Below, one piece after another: positions 16,541-23,225 of a stretch of 23,274 nt of DNA. Source of the stretch: a virus. The stretch is from the IMG/VR virus record IMGVR_UViG_3300007514_000067, positions 1-23,274 of that record; one strand, written 5' to 3'. Position numbers and translations under genes: made by a program. The notes below the pieces were generated by a model. The model did not search any database. It was not told where the DNA came from and saw only the letters and a program-made list of their open reading frames with translations. Every line of letters starts with the position of its first letter. Positions within the stretch are counted from its first letter, which is position 1.

Positions 16541-18397
16541 TTATGATAAATCAGGTAACCCCATGTCCATTTGTCCACGGAGTTGATTCACCAACTGGGG
16601 CGGTATTTGCCCCATACCTGCTTGCATTCCACCACCCATGCCACCCATCTGAGGAGCAGATCCGGGTACAGCGCCTTCGGCTTCTGGAACTCCGGGTGTC
16701 TGCTGCATCAAATACTTGTCAGGGTCTTTAATGTCGAACGCATTTTGCAGCACATAACGTGCTATAGCCGCCGGATCAATAATCGTACCGATCATCGGAG
16801 CCATCGCATTCATCAAAGCAACCGCCTGTTGCTTACGCACAGTGTCATTTATTGGCTGTGTAGACCCAGCCTCAACACTAAAATCATACTCGCCTACAAT
16901 GTCATCCCTAGTGTAAGGAACAAACAAATCTGCACCAGCCCGTGCGCTCACACGCACAATCTGCTCACCAGTCATAAACTGTTGCATAACCTGAATAACA
17001 CGACGAGCGCATTCGCTGATACCAAGTTCAACAATCGCCAACTTCTCAGAAACCCTCGCATTACCAGCATCAGCAATAATAGACGCTTCAGTAGCAGTAC
17101 GCCTAATCTCAGGCATCTGACCACGAGCATACTCAGAAACACCAGAAACAGTATTAATGTCCTGCTCAATAATCGCAGACATATTATAAACCTCAGGAGA
17201 CAAAGGTGTTTGAGGCATCGGAATAACAACCTCACTTAAAGGCTTGTTTTCATCCACAACAGGAACAAGACGACCATCCTCATCCGACTCTAACGCTTCA
17301 CGCCCTTCAGGACCAAAAGAACGCTCGTGATACAAATACTTTCTCGCATAACGTTTACGAGCATTAACAAGTTGTGTACGAGTCATATCTAACTCTAATT
17401 GCAAAGACTCAATTGATTCCAAATCACCCATTGGATAAAAATAGTCAGGAACATCATAATTACGCAACATCACAAAAGGCTGACCATAAGCGTAAGGCAT
17501 CGGCATAGGGTCAACTAAAAACTCGTCGCTTTCTAAAGTAAACACAGCCATAGTGTTCTCTTCAATATCATAAAATTCGTAGATCGCTACTCGATCCACT
17601 TCAGTCAAATACTCTTCCTGAACAGTCCTGTCAGTATAAGAAAGAGTAGGAGAAACTCTAGAATCAGGAGTCAACCTTTTACGAACACTAGCCTTATAAC
17701 GTTTATCTTTTTTAGCCTCTTCAACAGGGCGAATAACTTTTTGACAAATCCACTGCGCATCATCTAAACATGTAGCCTCAGGGTCAATATACATATCGAA
17801 AGGAGAAACCCTTTCAATAAATGGTTGATCTTCTACAATCTCCATTGAACTATCAGGAATACCAGCAGCAATCTGTTCATCGTCAGGCAACTCTGTTGCC
17901 AACGCAGGATTTTCTGTCGCTAAAATATTTGCTTCAGCAACAGCCTCATCGAACATGACACCACGTTCTTCGTCAGTAAGCATTCTTTCCTGCTCAACAA
18001 ACTTCCAACCAACCTTTAACCATCCGTGACCAAAAATTAGAAAATCTCTAACAGACCTTTGGAAAGGTTTACGGAAATCGTGATGTCTCCACGCATAGTT
18101 AGTTATCGCTTCAACAAACGCTGCCCTGTCCTGATCTTCAGGTTCATTAGGGGAAACAACTATTTTAGGGTAGTTAACAGAAACACTAGGTGCAATAACG
18201 TTAACAGTGCTAAAGGCAAGATTAACTGCAACTAAATCATTGTTATTGATCGTAGTGTTAGGCCAATGTTTACCACGGTACAAATCAACCATGCGTATCC
18301 ACAGGTTGTCATAACCCATGTCTTCCCGCCAACGAGCAGAATCTCTCAGTTTTTGGGAAAGAATATTAAATTGTTCCGCACGGGATTTGCGCGCCAT
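16541..18397 (-). CDS. Portal protein, 618 aa
   Basis: The ATG at 18397 overlaps the upstream TGA (TGATG). The size and sequence fit a podovirus portal. An N-terminal helical region contains YDNLWIRMVDLYRGKHWP, followed by NLAFSTVNVIAPSVSVNYPK and the wing domain (RSVRDFLIFGHGWLKVGWKF). Then come ERVSPFDMYIDPEATCLDDA, a typical portal stem-proximal motif, a long central helix region (MTRQLVNARK-type segment around residues 335-350) and a Gly/Met/Gln-rich C-terminus (GGMGGGMQAGMGQIPPQLVN), common in barrel or tail ends of portals. It forms the dodecameric DNA gate and terminase docking site. Part of the gene (about 17,000-17,240) shows the G/T-ending codon bias described in the findings. Confidence 0.92.
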   Translation of the reverse strand: MARKSRAEQFNILSQKLRDSARWREDMGYDNLWIRMVDLYRGKHWPNTTINNNDLVAVNLAFSTVNVIAPSVSVNYPKIVVSPNEPEDQDRAAFVEAITNYAWRHHDFRKPFQRSVRDFLIFGHGWLKVGWKFVEQERMLTDEERGVMFDEAVAEANILATENPALATELPDDEQIAAGIPDSSMEIVEDQPFIERVSPFDMYIDPEATCLDDAQWICQKVIRPVEEAKKDKRYKASVRKRLTPDSRVSPTLSYTDRTVQEEYLTEVDRVAIYEFYDIEENTMAVFTLESDEFLVDPMPMPYAYGQPFVMLRNYDVPDYFYPMGDLESIESLQLELDMTRTQLVNARKRYARKYLYHERSFGPEGREALESDEDGRLVPVVDENKPLSEVVIPMPQTPLSPEVYNMSAIIEQDINTVSGVSEYARGQMPEIRRTATEASIIADAGNARVSEKLAIVELGISECARRVIQVMQQFMTGEQIVRVSARAGADLFVPYTRDDIVGEYDFSVEAGSTQPINDTVRKQQAVALMNAMAPMIGTIIDPAAIARYVLQNAFDIKDPDKYLMQQTPGVPEAEGAVPGSAPQMGGMGGGMQAGMGQIPPQLVNQLRGQMDMGLPDLS

Positions 18398-18651
18398 CAG
18401 ACCTTCTCTATGTTTCTACCTTGTGCTTTTGCTTCAGCGATAAGTTTATTTTCACGCTCACGTAAAGTTAAATGCTGTTCTTCAACAGGTAAACGAGAAC
18501 GTGCAACCGCTCCCGTAATAACCCGTAAACCCAATAACTTTTGTCTCCACTCCCATAACTCTTCAAGTTCCTTATCTGTTTTCGGTCCTTTATGAACCTC
18601 AACATATTCAGCAAACTCTTGAAAGGAAGCGGTTTGGGGTAAAACCGCCAC
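18397..18651 (-). CDS. Small helical protein before portal, 84 aa, GTG start
   Basis: The frame opens at GTG (18651), four bases after the upstream stop, with no obvious ribosome-binding site, so translation is probably coupled. Its TGA overlaps the portal ATG. The product is helical and charged (SFQEFAEYVEVHKGPKTDKE, then LEELWEWRQKLLGLRVI and an amphipathic C-terminal LRERENKLIAEAKAQG). A proline/Trp-rich helix hairpin followed by a coiled coil is visible, but no family is recognised. The position between terminase and portal suggests a head-completion or terminase-associated role, without proof. Confidence 0.75.
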   Translation of the reverse strand: MAVLPQTASFQEFAEYVEVHKGPKTDKELEELWEWRQKLLGLRVITGAVARSRLPVEEQHLTLRERENKLIAEAKAQGRNIEKV

Positions 18652-18655
18652 TGAA

Positions 18656-18958
18656 CTATGGGCGTTTTGTATGCGGAGTGTAAGTGTGACCAGCCAAATC
18701 TGGTTGCGGTTGCGAAGGCTCTACATTGCCAGTAGGTCCATGCTGATTGAATGGTGTTTCACGAACAGAATTCTCGCCGTATCCACCTGTCTGATTAGCA
18801 TACTTAGGGCTATCAAAACGTTGGGTAGGAGCATTAGGTATCGCAGCATCCCATAAAGGATTAGCAACTGCGGAACTACCACGTTCCATTCTGTTGTTCT
18901 GACCGCTTGGGCCATCAACTGTTTGTGATGCACTCGTGTGTGCAACATTTCTTGCCAT
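18656..18958 (-). CDS. Disordered hypothetical protein, 100 aa
   Basis: The ATG at 18958 is preceded by AGGAGG inside a small hairpin (18961-18975). The product is low in hydrophobic residues and rich in Gly, Asn, Pro, Gln and Thr (TSASQTVDGPSGQNNRMERG, later NQHGPTGNVEPSQPQPDLAG), so it is probably unstructured. It contains no cysteine and no membrane segment. Nothing in it assigns a function. It starts the head block after the terminase nuclease gene and could be a flexible minor virion protein. Confidence 0.75.
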   Translation of the reverse strand: MARNVAHTSASQTVDGPSGQNNRMERGSSAVANPLWDAAIPNAPTQRFDSPKYANQTGGYGENSVRETPFNQHGPTGNVEPSQPQPDLAGHTYTPHTKRP

Positions 18959-18960
18959 TT

Positions 18961-18975
18961 GAACCTCCTAGGTTC
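18961..18975 (-). promoter_or_regulatory. Ribosome-binding site within a hairpin before the 100-aa gene
   Basis: Minus strand GAACCTAGGAGGTTC is a perfect 6-bp inverted repeat (GAACCT / AGGTTC) with a three-base loop. It contains the AGGAGG ribosome-binding site for the ATG at 18958. Pairing would sequester the site, which could tune expression of the first head-block gene. The structure is visible; regulation is inferred. Confidence 0.45.
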
Positions 18976-18998
18976 TCATAAGTCTCTATAAAATACGC

Positions 18999-19667
18999 CT
19001 AACGTGTCCCACGTACCGTATTTTGACCAATTCTCATCGGTCCTTCTTCTTTTTCAGACGGAATTAACCGCCTAAACCAATCTACAGTCCAATAATCGTC
19101 CTGTTTCGTAGTGAATTCTGGCATAAACGCATACTGACGCATCTCATTAGCCAACGCAAGAGCCATAACACGGTCATCATGCGGGCTACCAGACATGCTA
19201 CCACGGTCATTACGCACATAAGTTCTTAATTCTGCGATAGTAAACCTATCATGCAAAACAAGTTCCTCATTGCGTAAAGCCATACCCAAATCATCAATCA
19301 ATAACGGTTTAGTAGTTCTAGTGGTTTTCCAACCAAACTCTTGAGAAATCTTAGAAGTTACTTGATTCAAACTTCTTTTACGAAAAAGATTAGGAGCGCC
19401 CAAATGACGCAACTGTGTGATCGTAGTCAAACCATGATTGTTAGACTCGACACAAGTTAAAGCATCGTTATACCATAAAGACAACAAATAAATATCGTTA
19501 GCGAAATCGTCAGGTGGAATATGTCCATGCCACACAGCAACCTGTTCACCAGTACGCACCTCCAAAACTTGAGCACAAGAATAGTCGCCATGAACTAAAC
19601 CCTCCGCAGTGTCAACACCTATACAATAAGGAACATGTCCTTGAGGCTCACGCCAAACTGTAAGCAT
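18999..19667 (-). CDS. terL: Terminase large subunit, nuclease part (separate or frameshifted frame)
   Basis: This 222-residue frame starts at an ATG (19667) inside the end of the ATPase frame, overlapping it by 20 bases. It begins LTVWREPQGHVPYCIGVDTA and carries the RNase H-like nuclease triad pattern: GVDTAEG (D19), VESNNHG (E74) and SPHDDRVMALAL (D164, D165). The normal large terminase continues straight from the ATPase into this 'x-VW-x-P-x-G-x-Y-x-IGVD' start, so the two frames are one ancestral gene split by a +1 shift. It may be a separate polypeptide (a weak AGGA lies three bases before ATG), a programmed frameshift product, or a sequencing or assembly indel; no long homopolymer is present at the junction. 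The nuclease cuts concatemeric DNA during packaging. Confidence 0.88.
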   Translation of the reverse strand: MLTVWREPQGHVPYCIGVDTAEGLVHGDYSCAQVLEVRTGEQVAVWHGHIPPDDFANDIYLLSLWYNDALTCVESNNHGLTTITQLRHLGAPNLFRKRSLNQVTSKISQEFGWKTTRTTKPLLIDDLGMALRNEELVLHDRFTIAELRTYVRNDRGSMSGSPHDDRVMALALANEMRQYAFMPEFTTKQDDYWTVDWFRRLIPSEKEEGPMRIGQNTVRGTR

Positions 19668-20553
19668 CTTTCCTAAACCTCGGAACTCTCTTATACGGCT
19701 CGTCTAAATAACCCATCTGCCCCTCCTCAATATGATTGCTCATTTCTTCCAAAGCATGCAAATCAAACACAGGGTTACCAGACTTAATAAACGCTTCTTC
19801 AGGAGTAGATGGATACTCTTGAGCCAACTGCCACGGCAACATAGATTCCTGCTTCGACTCGTACCATGACTGATCTCGGTCTTCTGTAGCAGACCAAGGA
19901 AAAAACATTGGTTTAAACTTGTTAGTACCAGTCTCAGAACCAACCCACAATTCGTGAAAAAAGTTACCAGAACCATTAGCAGTAGACAAACCTATAATGC
20001 TGCCACCAACATCGGCGACAGGTTCTATAGAAGCCCACGCTTCCTCAGGATTTGGAAGGAACGCCCATTCGTCAACCACAACCAGCGTAGCCGACTCACC
20101 TCTAGCAGGATCGGATGCTGAAGGCATCGATGTAACCAAACTACCATTGTCAAAGCCCATTTTTTGCTGATGTTCAACAAGAGATACAGGCCCCCTTTCT
20201 AACATCCATTCCGGTAAATGTTGAAAACCATACTTGGATTTTCTCAACAACAAAACCGATTCACGCTCCGTGCGTGACAAATCAATAATATTCTGATCTG
20301 GATGAAAGAACGCTAACCAAAACTGGTGGGCGGCTACAAGAGTAGTCCAGCCTATTTGTCGTGCTTTAAGAGTCAGACTGTACCTTTGGTTAGTCCAATT
20401 GTCTAACGCCTGTGACTGTGCGTCACGCAACTTGAATAATATGCGTCCATGCGCAGGGTGCGCTATATGCCAATAGTTTTCTAAAAAATGTTTCTCATCG
20501 GTTATGCACCGTCGCCATTCGGCTTCTTTTTGTAATTCTGTTAAAGTTGGCAT
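19648..20553 (-). CDS. terL: Terminase large subunit, ATPase part
   Basis: The ATG at 20553 overlaps the upstream stop by one base (TAATG). The 301-residue frame contains the packaging-motor ATPase motifs: a Walker A-like KARQIGWTT (63-71), Walker B VVVDE (D161, catalytic E162) and the coupling motif GLSTANG (188-194). It ends with YPSTPEEAFIKSGNPVFDLH and then terminates about 20 bases into the nuclease frame. In intact relatives the nuclease domain follows in the same frame (total about 500-600 residues). The ATPase motifs appear complete, so this half is likely functional. It powers DNA translocation through the portal. Confidence 0.92.
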   Translation of the reverse strand: MPTLTELQKEAEWRRCITDEKHFLENYWHIAHPAHGRILFKLRDAQSQALDNWTNQRYSLTLKARQIGWTTLVAAHQFWLAFFHPDQNIIDLSRTERESVLLLRKSKYGFQHLPEWMLERGPVSLVEHQQKMGFDNGSLVTSMPSASDPARGESATLVVVDEWAFLPNPEEAWASIEPVADVGGSIIGLSTANGSGNFFHELWVGSETGTNKFKPMFFPWSATEDRDQSWYESKQESMLPWQLAQEYPSTPEEAFIKSGNPVFDLHALEEMSNHIEEGQMGYLDEPYKRVPRFRKDAYSLA

Positions 20554-20735
20554 TATCCGGGGTGGTTTCTCAAAAAATTATCGTATGCTTCTTCAGAATC
20601 CAATATTACTGTAGTATACGAATAACTTTTACCATCATCACCTTTTCCTAGTGTAACAGTAATAGCACCTACTAACGTGCCAATCGCCACCAACAAACCT
20701 GTTATGGCTGTTATTAATTTAAGTGTCTTGTTCAA
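20553..20735 (-). CDS. Small membrane protein, 60 aa, TTG start
   Basis: I prefer a TTG start at 20735: it has a perfect GGAGG (20744-20740) four bases upstream and overlaps the ferredoxin stop (TTGA). A longer frame from 20768 would begin inside the ferredoxin gene without a ribosome-binding site. The product begins (M)NKTLKLITAITGLLVAIGTL, a clear N-terminal transmembrane helix, followed by VGAITVTLGKGDDGKSY and an acidic, soluble tail (ILDSEEAYDNFLRNHPG). It is likely anchored in the host membrane. No function recognised; the gene sits between ferredoxin and terminase. Confidence 0.75.
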   Translation of the reverse strand: MNKTLKLITAITGLLVAIGTLVGAITVTLGKGDDGKSYSYTTVILDSEEAYDNFLRNHPG

Positions 20736-20974
20736 TCTACCTCCACAAAAATGCACTCTCCGGGGCATTCTTCAGCAGCCTCAATAACGGCTTCTACTAA
20801 GTCGTCAGGTACTTGAACAGAATCAGTCATCTTATGTGTAGGTTCTTTAGGCGTTTCGGAACCTGCTTCTTTAACATAAAAAAGCCCATCCTGATGTCCA
20901 TAAAAAATGGAAGGACATATTTCTTCACATAAACCATCCCCTGTACAAAGATCTTGATCAATCCACGTTTTCAT
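20732..20974 (-). CDS. Single-cluster ferredoxin, 80 aa, with Asp in the second ligand position
   Basis: The ATG at 20974 follows the upstream stop by three bases. The sequence has CTGDGLCEEICP (C10, D13, C16, C20) and a C-terminal ECPGEC (C70, C74). This matches the one-cluster ferredoxin pattern C-x2-D-x2-C-x3-C-P...C-P. It closely resembles Pyrococcus furiosus ferredoxin, where the corresponding aspartate is a ligand of a [4Fe-4S] cluster that readily converts to [3Fe-4S] (established for that protein). The intervening region is long and acidic, with a charged loop near 36-58. It differs from cyanophage PetF, which is a [2Fe-2S] protein. It probably transfers electrons to a host or phage oxidoreductase, or binds a partner; no partner enzyme is encoded here. 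The cluster type is inferred. Confidence 0.88.
   Translation of the reverse strand: MKTWIDQDLCTGDGLCEEICPSIFYGHQDGLFYVKEAGSETPKEPTHKMTDSVQVPDDLVEAVIEAAEECPGECIFVEVD
20740..20744 (-). promoter_or_regulatory. Strong ribosome-binding site deciding the TTG start
   Basis: Minus strand GGAGG, located inside the ferredoxin 3' end, lies four bases before a TTG that overlaps the ferredoxin TGA. It argues for translational coupling and for the TTG start at 20735 rather than the longer frame. Confidence 0.6.
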
Positions 20975-20977
20975 TAT

Positions 20978-21094
20978 TTACCGGAACAACGATTGTACGA
21001 TCCGGGACAACGCCCCCACCAGATACACTGTAGAAGCGCCAACTATTCCCATCAACGTTAATATTATCCAGTCCTTCACGGTAGGCGGTTTCAT
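20978..21094 (-). CDS. One-helix membrane protein, 38 aa
   Basis: The ATG at 21094 overlaps the upstream TGA by four bases (ATGA), and its TAA ends three bases before the ferredoxin ATG. The product is MKPPTVKDWIILTLMGIVGA, then STVYLVGALSRIVQSLFR: a short cytosolic N-terminus, one hydrophobic helix (residues about 9-28) and an amphipathic, basic C-terminal tail. That is a typical small phage membrane protein. A longer competing frame (20958-21242) covers the same bases and lacks such features; I reject it. Its place next to ferredoxin suggests a membrane-linked role, but no function is known. Confidence 0.72.
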   Translation of the reverse strand: MKPPTVKDWIILTLMGIVGASTVYLVGALSRIVQSLFR

Positions 21095-21249
21095 TCGCAT
21101 GATTCACAAGTCTCAGGGTTTTCCAATCCGCATACGAGTTCTTCTTCGTCAGACCAGATATCGTATTCTTCAGATGAAAAGGCCCCATCATATACAAATT
21201 CAGGGCGTTCCCCAAAAGTCGTTTCATCTTCATAGTCAACACCTTTCAT
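21091..21249 (-). CDS. Small acidic Cys-containing protein, 52 aa
   Basis: The ATG at 21249 lies two bases after the upstream TAA. The product is very acidic (MKGVDYEDETTFGERPEFVY, then SSEEYDIWSDEEELVC) and ends CGLENPETCESCE, with C40, C48 and C51 in a C-x7-C-x2-C arrangement that could bind a metal or form a disulfide. Its TGA overlaps the next ATG. Small acidic proteins with a Cys-rich end are frequent in phage genomes, mostly of unknown role. Next to a ferredoxin, a redox or metal function is possible but unproven. A competing frame (20958-21242) is rejected. Confidence 0.72.
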   Translation of the reverse strand: MKGVDYEDETTFGERPEFVYDGAFSSEEYDIWSDEEELVCGLENPETCESCE

Positions 21250-21251
21250 AT

Positions 21252-22631
21252 TTAGAATGGATCTTCTTTTAGTTTGTACCAGTCATCAAGATTTATCTGC
21301 GGCATATAACCTAATTCAGGTTCAAATAAAGCCCTTATATCATTCTCCATCAGATCTCCAATATCAAAGTCATCTATCTGATAAGTCTCTGGTGGTACAT
21401 ACATTAGATCGTCTGCTGAACCAACAAATCCACCGGGCCACTCAATTTCCTCAGTCCATCCATAAGGGTATTGACGATCCCTTCCATAATTTTTAAAGAA
21501 CTCTTCCATATGTTCTTCTCTAGTCCATTCACCTTCTTTAATGCCAAAATTCTCTAAATCTTCAGGATTCATTCTTTTTATATGTGTGTCAACATTCCAA
21601 GCCTCGCTTCGCATAAGCAGTTCTTCGTATTTGTCTGATGCTAACTCTAAAATCGCTTTCTCTGTGTTTTCATTAATAGGTCCCCTCCAACCTATTTTTT
21701 TAGCCAACTTTTTGATTAATGAATCATAGCCCGGATGAGCCTTTGCCCCAAACCCAGATTTCGCAGAAGCATATCCCCTCATTTGTCCCCTCATCTCATC
21801 TAACTTACTAAAATCTTCCCGCAATCCAAACATGCGATCATATTCTTCGTCCGTTAATGGTTTAGGTTTTTTTGGAACTTTCCGCACAGGACCCGCCCCT
21901 TCTCTTCTTTTAGCATTTGGTAAGATTTCATGTTCATCCATAATCTTTTGATAATCCCATCCCGCATCAATCAAATCATCGTATTGTTTTTGAGACATTC
22001 CTCTTCTTTTACGTTCATGGTCAGGAGATTGCGGAAGTTCACCTTGCTTCTCTAATGCTTCTTCTCGTGTATTTTTTGCAATAAGTTCTTCTCTAGTTAG
22101 CGGCTGTTTCTTCCAATCCCTCTTAGACTTAGATTTAGGTTTAGGTTCTCTGCCCGTTTTAAACAATTTCAACTGATCAGCCTGTTTAATAGCATCTACT
22201 GGTTTATCACCACCAATACCCAAAATCTTAGCAATATGCTTCAATCCCGGTTTACCAAATTTCATTACAGGAAACAAACTCGCCTTCATCAAAGCGTTCA
22301 TAGGAAGAATGTCACCCTCATGTTCACCTGTAGCACCCACATCTCGGCCTCTTAAAGGTTCCAACATTCTTACAACCTGCTCAGAACTTAAACTACCCGG
22401 AATTCGAGGCACATGTTCATCAACCTTCCGAGCGCCACTCACAACCTTATCCATCACAGCATCCAAGTAGCCTCCAATAGGACCCATATAAGGTTCAGAC
22501 TCAGGTTCCATAGGACGACGACTAAAACGAGGATCCCCATAATCCCGAGACAACACCTCAGGATTCAAATCCTCCAACGGTACCCCCGCCTCAACCAACT
22601 TACGCAACGCCGCATCCAAACGACTACTCAC
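21252..22631 (-). CDS. Unknown protein between terminase subunits, 459 aa
   Basis: The start is a GTG (22631) overlapping the terminase small subunit end by eight bases; no better ATG lies nearby. I do not recognise the family. N-terminal residues 1-45 are encoded almost only by G/T-ending codons. Residues about 105-150 are hydrophobic/helical with a basic patch (KASLFPVMKFGKPGLKHIAK, then ILGIGGDKPVDAIKQAD). A Lys/Arg/Pro-rich linker follows (GREPKPKSKSKRDWKKQPL). The middle contains SPDHERKRRGMSQKQYDDLI, and the C-terminal third is rich in Glu, Trp and Tyr (GYGWTEEIEW-like, DFDIGDLMENDIRALFEPEL). No catalytic motif is clear. Placement suggests a packaging accessory or virion protein. Confidence 0.85.
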   Translation of the reverse strand: MSSRLDAALRKLVEAGVPLEDLNPEVLSRDYGDPRFSRRPMEPESEPYMGPIGGYLDAVMDKVVSGARKVDEHVPRIPGSLSSEQVVRMLEPLRGRDVGATGEHEGDILPMNALMKASLFPVMKFGKPGLKHIAKILGIGGDKPVDAIKQADQLKLFKTGREPKPKSKSKRDWKKQPLTREELIAKNTREEALEKQGELPQSPDHERKRRGMSQKQYDDLIDAGWDYQKIMDEHEILPNAKRREGAGPVRKVPKKPKPLTDEEYDRMFGLREDFSKLDEMRGQMRGYASAKSGFGAKAHPGYDSLIKKLAKKIGWRGPINENTEKAILELASDKYEELLMRSEAWNVDTHIKRMNPEDLENFGIKEGEWTREEHMEEFFKNYGRDRQYPYGWTEEIEWPGGFVGSADDLMYVPPETYQIDDFDIGDLMENDIRALFEPELGYMPQINLDDWYKLKEDPF

Positions 22632-23085
22632 TGTCAGGAACCACCCTCAAATGCAAAATCTGCGCCTCCAACTCATCAGCCAACTCAGCATCAGACAAAG
22701 CAGCAACATCCCGCTCATCCTCCACAACCATACGACGCTTCGGAGTGAACTTCTCAATATACTGCAAATACAAAGACGCAGCCTGAACACTCCCACCAAC
22801 AGCCTGCCTATGCAAAGAATCAATCACAGACTGAGTACGCTCAGGATGAATATTCAACTCCGCAGCACGACGATCCCACTCCTTAGCAAACCTAGGATCA
22901 CGCTTAATCCGCCGAATCGAATTCTCATTAATATCATTCTCGGCGGCCCACTCATACTGATGCGAAGGAACCCTATCGGGTCCCTGTAAAAGCCAATCTA
23001 AAAGATTCTTCCACTTTTTAGGCATGATCTTCTCGCCTGTCTCAGGGTCAGTCTTCCAGCCTTTCCCGCCACCATTCTGTGCCAT
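22624..23085 (-). CDS. terS: Terminase small subunit, 153 aa
   Basis: I take the ATG at 23085, with GGAGG (23095-23091) five bases upstream, rather than the TTG at 23097, which would consume that site. The protein has a short Gly/Lys-rich N-terminus, then helix-turn-helix-like DNA binding (YEWAAENDINENSIRRIKRD, followed by PRFAKEWDRRAAELNI), then QSVIDSLHRQAVGGSVQAAS, LYLQYIEKF and TPKRRMVVED. The 'A-x-G-x-x-x-A-x-x-L-y-L-x-x-x-e-k-f-t-P-x-r-R' pattern is characteristic of one terminase small-subunit type. An acidic C-terminal helix likely contacts the large subunit. It recognises the packaging site and begins the late operon. Confidence 0.88.
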   Translation of the reverse strand: MAQNGGGKGWKTDPETGEKIMPKKWKNLLDWLLQGPDRVPSHQYEWAAENDINENSIRRIKRDPRFAKEWDRRAAELNIHPERTQSVIDSLHRQAVGGSVQAASLYLQYIEKFTPKRRMVVEDERDVAALSDAELADELEAQILHLRVVPDSE

Positions 23086-23090
23086 AGTAA

Positions 23091-23095
23091 CCTCC
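23091..23095 (-). promoter_or_regulatory. Ribosome-binding site of terS
   Basis: Minus strand GGAGG with a five-base spacer to the ATG at 23085. It decides the start against the TTG twelve bases upstream. Confidence 0.7.
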
Positions 23096-23184
23096 AATAT
23101 AAAACGCTACTGTGTCCCAAAAACCTGTTCACCGAACTTCAGGTTGTAGCAAAAATATTGCCCAAAGTGGGACACTCTTGCCAT

Positions 23185-23215
23185 ATGATATGAATATGGT
23201 GATATCCCCCGTCAA
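23185..23215 (-). promoter_or_regulatory. Candidate late promoter
   Basis: Minus strand TTGACG (23215-23210) resembles a -35 box. TATCAT (23190-23185) resembles a -10 box, with a 19-base spacer, or a weaker CATATC with 17. It overlaps both palindromes, so a regulator bound there could block it. It would give a leader of about 95 bases before terS. Bacterial sigma-70-type promoter assignment is tentative. Confidence 0.35.
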
Positions 23216-23225
23216 GAGGGATATC
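23201..23225. repeat. Perfect 8-bp palindrome GATATCCC / GGGATATC, candidate operator
   Basis: Arms at 23201-23208 and 23218-23225 with a nine-base centre. The centre contains the candidate -35 box of the minus strand. Such overlap is typical of a repressor operator, which is my inference. Confidence 0.5.

Noticed and set aside
16571-17239. Plus-strand open frame opposite the portal gene (222 codons)
   Set aside because: Same codon-bias explanation. The product is Asn/Arg/His-rich nonsense and the portal on the other strand is well supported.
20958-21242. 94-residue frame on the minus strand
   Set aside because: Overlaps ferredoxin and two tightly tiled small genes with more convincing products. 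Weak GTG start.
22413-22989. Plus-strand frames opposite terS and the 459-residue gene
   Set aside because: Low-complexity products opposite well-supported genes in a G/T-ending codon patch.
23201-23225. GATATCCC/GGGATATC hairpin as an intrinsic terminator
   Set aside because: No T-tract follows on either strand and the location is upstream of an operon. An operator is more likely.
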